Assembly: GCA_037074615.1 (NCBI GenBank)
Contig: JAYWLJ010000073.1
Span: 62,001 to 126,000 of the forward strand
Source: Leucaena leucocephala
Taxonomy: Eukaryota > Streptophyta > Magnoliopsida > Fabales > Fabaceae
Direction of reading: 5' to 3'
DNA length: 64,000 bases
This document shows positions 8,353 through 18,422 of this stretch, piece after piece; positions within the stretch are counted from its first letter, which is position 1, and each line of letters starts with the position of its first letter. The position numbers and the translations under genes are program-made. Under the pieces are notes generated by a model. It was not told where the DNA came from, did not search any database, and saw only the letters and a list, made by a program, of their open reading frames with translations.

Positions 8353-8598
8353 CTACGTTTTTTGTAATTGAAACAGATTTGAATGAATGAATTTTAGAGA
8401 ATTTTACTTCTCTTGAGTGAGCTTTGCTTGCCGCCTCATATTCTCGTGAGAATACTCGAATGTATCAAGGGATGATCATCCTTGTGGTGTCTCCATGGCT
8501 AGGGTTGTAAGAGACAGGTTCTCTTAAGGTCCTACCTTCGATCGTTCGTCTAGTTTCCTAACTTGTCTCTAGCCGTTCCGTATTCGTACCTTATATCA

Positions 8599-8603
8599 GG
8601 TAT
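8599..8603 (+). repeat. Target-site duplication, right (GGTAT)
   Basis: Direct repeat of 3457-3461. The monomer resumes at 8604 with ATGAGCAGT. Segments 3331-3461 plus 8604-9582 add to exactly 1110 bp, so nothing else was lost or gained. Confidence 0.97.
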
Positions 8604-8951
8604 ATGAGCAGTACTCCCCATTTGAATTCTGTTGCAGCACATGTGTGATTCTCCCACTTGCTTCTATTAGTGACTCCTGGATCTAGCCCATCCTATACTA
8701 TCACAAGTCATCAGCTCCTTCAGTCCAGCTGTCACCCTCCCTTGATTCATTCCGTTAGTGCATTGGCCTGTGATGAAAAATTCGAATACACAGATTATTT
8801 GTCCAATTAATCATTAAAATCGCATCAATTAATTCCCAACTATTCTAATTCCACTTCGTTGATTAACTGCTCATCATATTAGAAATGAGGACAAAATCAA
8901 TAATAAAACCCTCTTTAAATACTCTAAAAATTAATACAAATGTGAGTTTAT

Positions 8952-9516
8952 CACGCGACGGTGTCCCAGTAATCCTCCCCCGTGTGCCTCTCTACGAGCA
9001 ATCCCCTCAAAGAGCATTGAGGTGCACGCGATCTGTTTTCTTTAAACAAGTAGCCATCAATTCTATAACACTTGTCAAATGCTTCCTGTTCACAGGCAAG
9101 GAACGTTTAACCAAAATCAGCATCATTCGCAACAACTTGATATATTCAAAACAGAGTAATCTGGTATTTATTCAGAGAAGTAAGATGAGTGTATTTTCCC
9201 TACCGTTCTTGCATTTGATGGCATATGGAAATGCTGTAAATTCCAGCCGCCTCGCATGTCTTTTGTTCAGTTCACCTTGACCATTTATGTGCTTCAAGGA
9301 TTGACGATAAGTGTGAATCATAAATTGGATAGGCCAGAGGTAATGTTCTCAATTCTTCGGTGCTCTTTCGAGTGCACAAAGCTCCTTGTCGTATGTTGGA
9401 TATTTCAAAGCTGCTCCATTTAGCTTCTTGCTAAAATAAGCAATTAGCTTTCCTTCTTGCGTTAAAACAACTCCTATTCCAACTCCAGATGCAGCATCAC
9501 ATTCAATTTCAGCTCC
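8952..9516 (-). pseudogene. RNase H-integrase fossil, monomer 4 (split by the insertion)
   Basis: The retrotransposon hit the unrecognised half of this monomer, so the fossil itself is intact relative to its neighbours. It has the same TGA for Trp and reads Tyr at the lost Asp. Confidence 0.87.
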
Positions 9517-10061
9517 AGATGTTGGCGTCCAGTGATCTAGCGGGTGGAATGGGATAGAAGCTGTGAAGTGTCTGAAGGATGAATGATCCGCAGTGAGTGA
9601 AGTATGTATGGCATGAGTGGATAGGGCCAGATGATGTGAATGTGTAGAGGTGAGGAATGAGCGACTTCAGATCTGAGTTGGAGTGAATGGCTGATGTGAA
9701 CAGTGTGCGGTATATGAGCAGTACTCCCCATTTGAATTCTGTTGCAGCACATGTGTGATTCTCCCACTTGCTTCTATTAGTGACTCCTGGATCTAGCCCA
9801 TCCTATACTATCACAAGTCATCAGCTCCTTCAGTCCAGCTGTCACCCTCCCTTAATTCATTCCGTTAGTGCATTGGCCTGTGATGAAAAATTCGAATACA
9901 CAGATTATTTGTCCAATTAATCATTAAAATCGCATCAATTAATTCCCAACTATTCTAATTCCACTTCGTTGATTAACTGCTCATCATATTAGAAATGAGG
10001 ACAAAATCAATAATAAAACCCTCTTTAAATACTCTAAAAATTAATACAAATGTGAGTTTAT

Positions 10062-10626
10062 CACGCGACGGTGTCCCAGTAATCCTCCCCCGTGTGCCTC
10101 TCTACGAGCAATCCCCTCAAAGAGCATTGAGGTGCACGCGATCTGTTTTCTTTAAACAAGTAGCCATCAATTCTATAACACTTGTCAAATGCTTCCTGTT
10201 CACAGGCAAGGAACGTTTAACCAAAATCAGCATCACTCGCAACAACTTGATATATTCAAGACAGAGCAATCTGGTATTTATTCAGAGAAGTAAGATGAGT
10301 GTATTTTCCCTACCGTTCTTGCATTTGATGGCATATGGAAATGCCGTAAATTCCAGCCGCCTCGCATGTCTTTTGTTCAGTTCACCTTGACCATTTATGT
10401 GCTTCAAGGATTGACGATAAGTGTGAATCATTAATTGGATAGGCCAGAGGTAATGTTCTCAATTCTTCGGTGCTCTTTCGAGTACACAAAGCTCCTTGTC
10501 GTATGTTGGATATTTCAAAGCTGCTCCATTTAGCTTCTTGCTAAAATAAGCAATTAGCTTTCCTTCCTGCGTTAAAACAACTCCTATTCCAACTCCAGAT
10601 GCAGCATCACATTCAATTTCAACTCC
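10062..10626 (-). pseudogene. RNase H-integrase fossil, monomer 5
   Basis: Same fossil. The 5-bp TAGAG loss near 10754, upstream on the minus strand, puts a preceding ATG at 10872 in frame with the RNase H start, giving a 137-codon ORF (10459-10872) that ends at the fossil's TGA. Its first half matches nothing I recognise, so the ORF is probably accidental. Confidence 0.85.
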
Positions 10627-11166
10627 AGATGTTGGCGTCCAGTGATCTAGCGGGTGGAATGGGATAGAAGCTGTGAAGTGTCTGAAGGATGAATGATCCG
10701 CAGTGAGTGAAGTATGTATGGCATGAGTGGATAGGGCCAGATGATGTGAATGTGGTGAGGAATGAGCGACTTCAGATCTGAGTTGGAGTGAATGGCTGAT
10801 GTGAACAGTGTGCGGTATATGAGCAGTACTCCCCATTTGAATTCTGTTGCAGCACATGTGTGATTCTCCCAATTGCTTCTATTAGTGACTCCTGGATCTA
10901 GCCCATCCTATACTATCACAAGTCATCAGCTCCTTCAGTCCAGCTGTCACCCTCCCTTAATTCATTCCGTTAGTGCATTGGCCTGTGATGAAAAATTCGA
11001 ATACACAGATTATTTGTCCAATTAATCATTAAAATCGCATCAATTAATTCCCAACTATTCTAATTCCACTTCGTTGATTAACTGCTCATCATATTAGAAA
11101 TGAGGACAAAATCAATAATAAAACCCTCTTTAAATACTCTAAAAATTAATACAAATGTGAGTTTAT

Positions 11167-11731
11167 CACGCGACGGTGTCCCAGTAATCCTCCCCCGTGT
11201 GCCTCTCTACGAGCAATCCCCTCAAAGAGCATTGAGGTGCACGCGATCTGTTTTCTTTAAACAAGTAGCCATCAATTCTATAACACTTGTCAAATGCTTC
11301 CTGTTCACAGGCAAGGAACGTTTAACCAAAATCAGCATCATTCGCAACAACTTGATATATTCAAAACAGAGTAATCTGGTATTTATTTAGAGAAGTAAGA
11401 TGAGTGTATTTTCCCTACCGTTCTTGCATTTGATGGCATATGGAAATGCCGTAAATTCCAGCCGCCTCGCATGTCTTTTGTTCAGTTCACCTTGACCATT
11501 TATGTGCTTCAAGGATTGACGATAAGTGTGAATCATTAATTGGATAGGCCAGAGGTAATGTTCTCAATTCTTCGGTGCTCTTTCGAGTACACAAAGCTCC
11601 TTGTCGTATGTTGGATATTTCAAAGCTGCTCCATTTAGCTTCTTGCTAAAATAAGCAATTAGCTTTCCTTCCTGCGTTAAAACAACTCCTATTCCAACTC
11701 CAGATGCAGCATCACATTCAATTTCAACTCC
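11167..11731 (-). pseudogene. RNase H-integrase fossil, monomer 6
   Basis: Same fossil; the 5-bp loss near 11859 produces the same 137-codon accidental ORF (11564-11977). It carries alleles near 11342 and 11388 that approach type II. Confidence 0.85.
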
Positions 11732-11797
11732 AGATGTTGGCGTCCAGTGATCTAGCGGGTGGAATGGGATAGAAGCTGTGAAGTGTCTGAAGGATGA

Positions 11798-12897
11798 ATG
11801 ATCCGCAGTGAGTGAAGTATGTATGGCATGAGTGGATAGGGCCAGATGATGTGAATGTGGTGAGGAATGAGCGACTTCAGATCTGAGTTGGAGTGAATGG
11901 CTGATGTGAACAGTGTGCGGTATATGAGCAGTACTCCCCATTTGAATTCTGTTGCAGCACATGTGTGATTCTCCCACTTGCTTCTATTCGTGACTCCTGG
12001 ATCTAGCCCATCCTATACTATCACAAGTCATCAGCTCCTTCAGTCGAGCTGTCACTCCCCCTTAATTCATTCCGTTAGTGCATTGGCCTGTGATGAAAAA
12101 TTCGAATACACAGATTATTTGTCCAATTAATCATTAAAGTCGCATCAATTAATTCCCAACTATTCTAATTCCACTTCGTTGATTAACTGCTCATCATATT
12201 AGAAATGAGGACAAAATCAATAATAAAACCCTCTTTCAATACTCTAAAAATTAATACAAATGTGAGTTTATCACGCGACGGTGTCCCAGTAATCCTCCCC
12301 CGTGTGCCTCTCTACGAGCAATCCCCTCAAAGAGCATTGAGGTGCACGCGATCTGTTTTCTTTAAACAAGTAGCCATCAATTCTACAACACTTGTCAAAT
12401 GCTTCCTGTTCACACGCAAGGAACATTTAACCAAATCAGCATCATTCGCAACAACTTGATATATCCAAAACAGAGTAATCTGGTATTTATTTAGAGAAGT
12501 AAGATGAGTGTATTTTCCCTAAGGTTCTTGCATTTGTGGCATATGGAAATGCGGTAAATTCCAGCCGCCTCGCATGTCTTTTGTTCAGTTCACCTTGACC
12601 ATTTATGTGCTTCAAGGATTGACGATAAGTGTGAATCATAAATTGGATAGGCCAGAGGTAATGTTCTCAATTCTTCGGTGCTCTCTCGAGTGCACAAAGC
12701 TCCTTGTCGTATGTTGGGTATTTCAAAGCTGCTCCATTTAGCTTCTTGCTAAAATAAGCAATTAGCTTTCCTTCCTGCGTTAAAACAACTCCTATTCCAA
12801 CTCCAGATGCATCACATTCAGTTTCAACTCCAGATGTTGGCGTCCAGTGATCTAGCGGGTGGAATGGGATAGAAGCTGTGAAGAGTCCGAAGGATGA
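11798..12897. repeat. Mosaic transition monomer, type I to type II (1100 bp)
   Basis: The only 1100-bp copy. It has the TAGAG deletion of its left neighbours and the three type II length changes (minus 1, minus 1 and minus 3 bp). Diagnostic sites alternate along it: type I TAGGGCCAG, type II ATTCGTGAC, type II CACTCCCCCTTAA, type I CCTGTGATG and ACACAGATT, then type II from AAAGTCGC onward. It also has private changes, such as CTTTCAATAC and CACACGCAAGGAACATTT. This fits a recombination or conversion boundary, or a surviving intermediate. Confidence 0.88.
12272..12831 (-). pseudogene. RNase H-integrase fossil, transition monomer
   Basis: First copy of the 560-bp version. The start reads ECDASGV without the extra Ala codon of type I. 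Single-base losses near 12434 and 12536 add frame breaks that type I copies lack. Confidence 0.85.
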
Positions 12898-13376
12898 ATG
12901 ATCCGCAGTGAGTGAAGTATGTATGGCATGAGTGGATATGGCCAGATGATGTGAATGTGTAGAGGTGAGGAATGAGCGACTTCAGATCTGAGTTGGAGTG
13001 AATGGCTGATGTGAACAGTGTGCGGTATATGAGCAGTACTCCCCATTTGAATTCTGTTGCAGCACATGTGTGATTCTCCCACTTGCTTCTATTCGTGACT
13101 CCTGGATCTAGCCCATCCTATACTATCACAAGTCATCAGCTCCTTCAGTCCAGCTGTCACTCCCCCTTAATTCATTCCGTTAGTGCATTGGCCTGGGATG
13201 AAAAATTCGAATACACATATTATTTGTCCAATTAATCATTAAAGTCGCATCAATTAATTCCCAACTATTCTAATTCCACTTCGTTGATTAACTGCTCATC
13301 ATATTAGAAATGAGGACAAAATCAATAATAAAACCCTCTTTAAATGCTCTAAAAATTAATACAAATGTGAGTTTAT

Positions 13377-13936
13377 CACGCGACGGTGTCCCAGTAATCC
13401 TCCCCCGTGTGCCTCTCTACGAGCAATCCCCTCAAAGAGCATTGAGGTGCACGCGATCTGTTTTCTTTAAACAAGTAGCCATCAATTCTACAACACTTGT
13501 CAAATGCTTCCTGTTCACAGGCAAGGAACGTTTAACCAAATCAGCATCATTCGCAACAACTTGATATATCCAAAACAGAGTAATCTGGTATTTATTTAGA
13601 GAAGTAAGATGAGTGTATTTTCCCTACCGTTCTTGCATTTGTGGCATATGGAAATGCGGTAAATTCCAGCCGCCTCGCATGTCTTTTGTTCAGTTCACCT
13701 TGACCATTTATGTGCTTCAAGGATTGACGATAAGCGTGAATCATAAATTGGATAGGCCAGAGGTAATGTTCTCAATTCTTCGGTGCTCTCTCGAGTGCAC
13801 AAAGCTCCTTGTCGTATGTTGGGTATTTCAAAGCTGCTCCATTTAGCTTCTTGCTAAAATAAGCAATTAGCTTTCCTTCCTGCGTTAAAACAACTCCTAT
13901 TCCAACTCCAGATGCATCACATTCAGTTTCAACTCC
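13377..13936 (-). pseudogene. RNase H-integrase fossil, type II form (recurs every 1105 bp to 63102-63661)
   Basis: The equivalent segment lies at 13377-13936 plus 1105 times k, for k = 0 to 45, and is nearly identical in all 46. Minus-strand motifs in order are ECDASGVGIG, AYFSKKLNGAAL, YPTYDKEL, a TGA, EHYLWP, IHAYRQSLKH, LNKRHAR, CEQEAFDK and DGYLFKENR; REAHGGGL follows in another frame. Two single-base losses add frame breaks relative to type I. The third RNase H Asp is Tyr in all copies. The shared defects show that the fragment was dead before amplification. Confidence 0.9.
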
Positions 13937-14002
13937 AGATGTTGGCGTCCAGTGATCTAGCGGGTGGAATGGGATAGAAGCTGTGAAGAGTCCGAAGGAT
14001 GA

Positions 14003-17000
14003 ATGATCCGCAGTGAGTGAAGTATGTATGGCATGAGTGGATATGGCCAGATGATGTGAATGTGTAGAGGTGAGGAATGAGCGACTTCAGATCTGAGTTG
14101 GAGTGAATGGCTGATGTGAACAGTGTGCGGTATATGAGCAGTACTCCCCATTTGAATTCTGTTGCAGCACATGTGTGATTCTCCCACTTGCTTCTATTCG
14201 TGACTCCTGGATCTAGCCCATCCTATACTATCACAAGTCATCAGCTCCTTCAGTCCAGCTGTCACTCCCCCTTAATTCATTCCGTTAGTGCATTGGCCTG
14301 GGATGAAAAATTCGAATACACATATTATTTGTCCAATTAATCATTAAAGTCGCATCAATTAATTCCCAACTATTCTAATTCCACTTCGTTGATTAACCGC
14401 TCATCATATTAGAAATGAGGACAAAATCAATAATAAAACCCTCTTTAAATGCTCTAAAAATTAATACAAATGTGAGTTTATCACGCGACGGTGTCCCAGT
14501 AATCCTCCCCCGTGTGCCTCTCTACGAGCAATCCCCTCAAAGAGCATTGAGGTGCACGCGATCTGTTTTCTTTAAACAAGTAGCCATCAATTCTACAACA
14601 CTTGTCAAATGCTTCCTGTTCACAGGCAAGGAACGTTTAACCAAATCAGCATCATTCGCAACAACTTGATATATCCAAAACAGAGTAATCTGGTATTTAT
14701 TTAGAGAAGTAAGATGAGTGTATTTTCCCTACCGTTCTTGCATTTGTGGCATATGGAAATGCGGTAAATTCCAGCCGCCTCGCATGTCTTTTGTTCAGTT
14801 CACCTTGACCATTTATGTGCTTCAAGGATTGACGATAAGCGTGAATCATAAATTGGATAGGCCAGAGGTAATGTTCTCAATTCTTCGGTGCTCTCTCGAG
14901 TGCACAAAGCTCCTTGTCGTATGTTGGGTATTTCAAAGCTGCTCCATTTAGCTTCTTGCTAAAATAAGCAATTAGCTTTCCTTCCTGCGTTAAAACAACT
15001 CCTATTCCAACTCCAGATGCATCACATTCAGTTTCAACTCCAGATGTTGGCGTCCAGTGATCTAGCGGGTGGAATGGGATAGAAGCTGTGAAGAGTCCGA
15101 AGGATGAATGATCCGCAGTGAGTGAAGTATGTATGGCATGAGTGGATATGGCCAGATGATGTGAATGTGTAGAGGTGAGGAATGAGCGACTTCAGATCTG
15201 AGTTGGAGTGAATGGCTGATGTGAACAGTGTGCGGTATATGAGCAGTACTCCCCATTTGAATTCTGTTGCAGCACATGTGTGATTCTCCCACTTGCTTCT
15301 ATTCGTGACTCCTGGATCTAGCCCATCCTATACTATCACAAGTCATCAGCTCCTTCAGTCCAGCTGTCACTCCCCCTTAATTCATTCCGTTAGTGCATTG
15401 GCCTGGGATGAAAAATTCGAATACACATATTATTTGTCCAATTAATCATTAAAGTCGCATCAATTAATTCCCAACTATTCTAATTCCACTTCGTTGATTA
15501 ACCGCTCATCATATTAGAAATGAGGACAAAATCAATAATAAAACCCTCTTTAAATGCTCTAAAAATTAATACAAATGTGAGTTTATCACGCGACGGTGTC
15601 CCAGTAATCCTCCCCCGTGTGCCTCTCTACGAGCAATCCCCTCAAAGAGCATTGAGGTGCACGCGATCTGTTTTCTTTAAACAAGTAGCCATCAATTCTA
15701 CAACACTTGTCAAATGCTTCCTGTTCACAGGCAAGGAACGTTTAACCAAATCAGCATCATTCGCAACAACTTGATATATCCAAAACAGAGTAATCTGGTA
15801 TTTATTTAGAGAAGTAAGATGAGTGTATTTTCCCTACCGTTCTTGCATTTGTGGCATATGGAAATGCGGTAAATTCCAGCCGCCTCGCATGTCTTTTGTT
15901 CAGTTCACCTTGACCATTTATGTGCTTCAAGGATTGACGATAAGCGTGAATCATAAATTGGATAGGCCAGAGGTAATGTTCTCAATTCTTCGGTGCTCTC
16001 TCGAGTGCACAAAGCTCCTTGTCGTATGTTGGATATTTCAAAGCTGCTCCATTTAGCTTCTTGCTAAAATAAGCAATTAGCTTTCCTTCCTGCGTTAAAA
16101 CAACTCCTATTCCAACTCCAGATGCATCACATTCAGTTTCAACTCCAGATGTTGGCGTCCAGTGATCTAGCGGGTGGAATGGGATAGAAGCTGTGAAGAG
16201 TCCGAAGGATGAATGATCCGCAGTGAGTGAAGTATGTATGGCATGAGTGGATATGGCCAGATGATGTGAATGTGTAGAGGTGAGGAATGAGCGACTTCAG
16301 ATCTGAGTTGGAGTGAATGGCTGATGTGAACAGTGTGCGGTATATGAGCAGTACTCCCCATTTGAATTCTGTTGCAGCACATGTGTGATTCTCCCACTTG
16401 CTTCTATTCGTGACTCCTGGATCTAGCCCATCCTATACTATCACAAGTCATCAGCTCCTTCAGTCCAGCTGTCACTCCCCCTTAATTCATTCCGTTAGTG
16501 CATTGGCCTGGGATGAAAAATTCGAATACACATATTATTTGTCCAATTAATCATTAAAGTCGCATCAATTAATTCCCAACTATTCTAATTCCACTTCGTT
16601 GATTAACCGCTCATCATATTAGAAATGAGGACAAAATCAATAATAAAACCCTCTTTAAATGCTCTAAAAATTAATACAAATGTGAGTTTATCACGCGACG
16701 GTGTCCCAGTAATCCTCCCCCGTGTGCCTCTCTACGAGCAATCCCCTCAAAGAGCATTGAGGTGCACGCGATCTGTTTTCTTTAAACAAGTAGCCATCAA
16801 TTCTACAACACTTGTCAAATGCTTCCTGTTCACAGGCAAGGAACGTTTAACCAAATCAGCATCATTCGCAACAACTTGATATATCCAAAACAGAGTAATC
16901 TGGTATTTATTTAGAGAAGTAAGATGAGTGTATTTTCCCTACCGTTCTTGCATTTGTGGCATATGGAAATGCGGTAAATTCCAGCCGCCTCGCATGTCTT

Positions 17001-18422
17001 TTGTTCAGTTCACCTTGACCATTTATGTGCTTCAAGGATTGACGATAAGCGTGAATCATAAATTGGATAGGCCAGAGGTAATGTTCTCAATTCTTCGGTG
17101 CTCTCTCGAGTGCACAAAGCTCCTTGTCGTATGTTGGATATTTCAAAGCTGCTCCATTTAGCTTCTTGCTAAAATAAGCAATTAGCTTTCCTTCCTGCGT
17201 TAAAACAACTCCTATTCCAACTCCAGATGCATCACATTCAGTTTCAACTCCAGATGTTGGCGTCCAGTGATCTAGCGGGTGGAATGGGATAGAAGCTGTG
17301 AAGAGTCCGAAGGATGAATGATCCGCAGTGAGTGAAGTATGTATGGCATGAGTGGATATGGCCAGATGATGTGAATGTGTAGAGGTGAGGAATGAGCGAC
17401 TTCAGATCTGAGTTGGAGTGAATGGCTGATGTGAACAGTGTGCGGTATATGAGCAGTACTCCCCATTTGAATTCTGTTGCAGCACATGTGTGATTCTCCC
17501 ACTTGCTTCTATTCGTGACTCCTGGATCTAGCCCATCCTATACTATCACAAGTCATCAGCTCCTTCAGTCCAGCTGTCACTCCCCCTTAATTCATTCCGT
17601 TAGTGCATTGGCCTGGGATGAAAAATTCGAATACACATATTATTTGTCCAATTAATCATTAAAGTCGCATCAATTAATTCCCAACTATTCTAATTCCACT
17701 TCGTTGATTAACCGCTCATCATATTAGAAATGAGGACAAAATCAATAATAAAACCCTCTTTAAATGCTCTAAAAATTAATACAAATGTGAGTTTATCACG
17801 CGACGGTGTCCCAGTAATCCTCCCCCGTGTGCCTCTCTACGAGCAATCCCCTCAAAGAGCATTGAGGTGCACGCGATCTGTTTTCTTTAAACAAGTAGCC
17901 ATCAATTCTACAACACTTGTCAAATGCTTCCTGTTCACAGGCAAGGAACGTTTAACCAAATCAGCATCATTCGCAACAACTTGATATATCCAAAACAGAG
18001 TAATCTGGTATTTATTTAGAGAAGTAAGATGAGTGTATTTTCCCTACCGTTCTTGCATTTGTGGCATATGGAAATGCGGTAAATTCCAGCCGCCTCGCAT
18101 GTCTTTTGTTCAGTTCACCTTGACCATTTATGTGCTTCAAGGATTGACGATAAGCGTGAATCATAAATTGGATAGGCCAGAGGTAATGTTCTCAATTCTT
18201 CGGTGCTCTCTCGAGTGCACAAAGCTCCTTGTCGTATGTTGGGTATTTCAAAGCTGCTCCATTTAGCTTCTTGCTAAAATAAGCAATTAGCTTTCCTTCC
18301 TGCGTTAAAACAACTCCTATTCCAACTCCAGATGCATCACATTCAGTTTCAACTCCAGATGTTGGCGTCCAGTGATCTAGCGGGTGGAATGGGATAGAAG
18401 CTGTGAAGAGTCCGAAGGATGA
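14003..18422. repeat. Four-copy sub-block with AACCGCTC allele
   Basis: Copies starting 14003, 15108, 16213 and 17318 share AACCGCTC near offset 393; flanking copies have AACTGCTC. Within it, copies 15108 and 16213 also share TTGGATATTTC where neighbours have TTGGGTATTTC. This is a local duplication or conversion block. Copy 1 of the type I array carries the same C allele. Confidence 0.85.

Larger units (their letters stand above)
3462..8598 (+). mobile_element. CRM-clade Ty3/gypsy LTR retrotransposon, non-autonomous, 5137 bp
   Basis: A complete insertion bounded by TG...CA and 5-bp GGTAT duplications, lying on the plus strand (opposite to the polyprotein fossil in the surrounding monomers). 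Parts in order: 5' LTR, initiator tRNA-Met primer-binding site, about 0.9 kb leader, one gag-pol ORF, polypurine tract, 3' LTR. The clade call rests on the Gag style, the integrase end (RINDNAYKIDLP, ATFNVTDL) with no ordinary chromodomain, and a CR-like motif (GPMTRAKTKSIKEAL) encoded inside the 3' LTR; an ORF running into the 3' LTR fits the CRM clade. Reverse transcriptase, RNase H and most of integrase are missing, so any movement would need proteins from a complete relative. The element is shorter than the roughly 7 kb expected of a full CRM element. Confidence 0.93.
7675..8598 (+). repeat. 3' LTR (924 bp)
   Basis: Starts TGATAGAGG and ends TTATATCA, followed by GGTAT. It has one base more than the 5' LTR (near 7732). 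Its first 439 bp are coding, in frame with gag-pol, to the TAA at 8111-8113. The remainder is noncoding, with a TATA-like box at 8344-8352. Confidence 0.96.
8604..11797. repeat. Type I satellite array, right segment
   Basis: Completes the monomer split by the retrotransposon (to 9582), then a full copy at 9583-10692 (1110 bp) and one at 10693-11797 (1105 bp). Both of the last two begin to show alleles fixed in type II, for example CCCTTAATTC in place of CCCTTGATTC. The copies starting 10693 and 11798 lack five bases (TAGAG) near offset 71; the deletions sit near 10754 and 11859. No gene is seen beyond the recurrent fossil. Confidence 0.95.
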
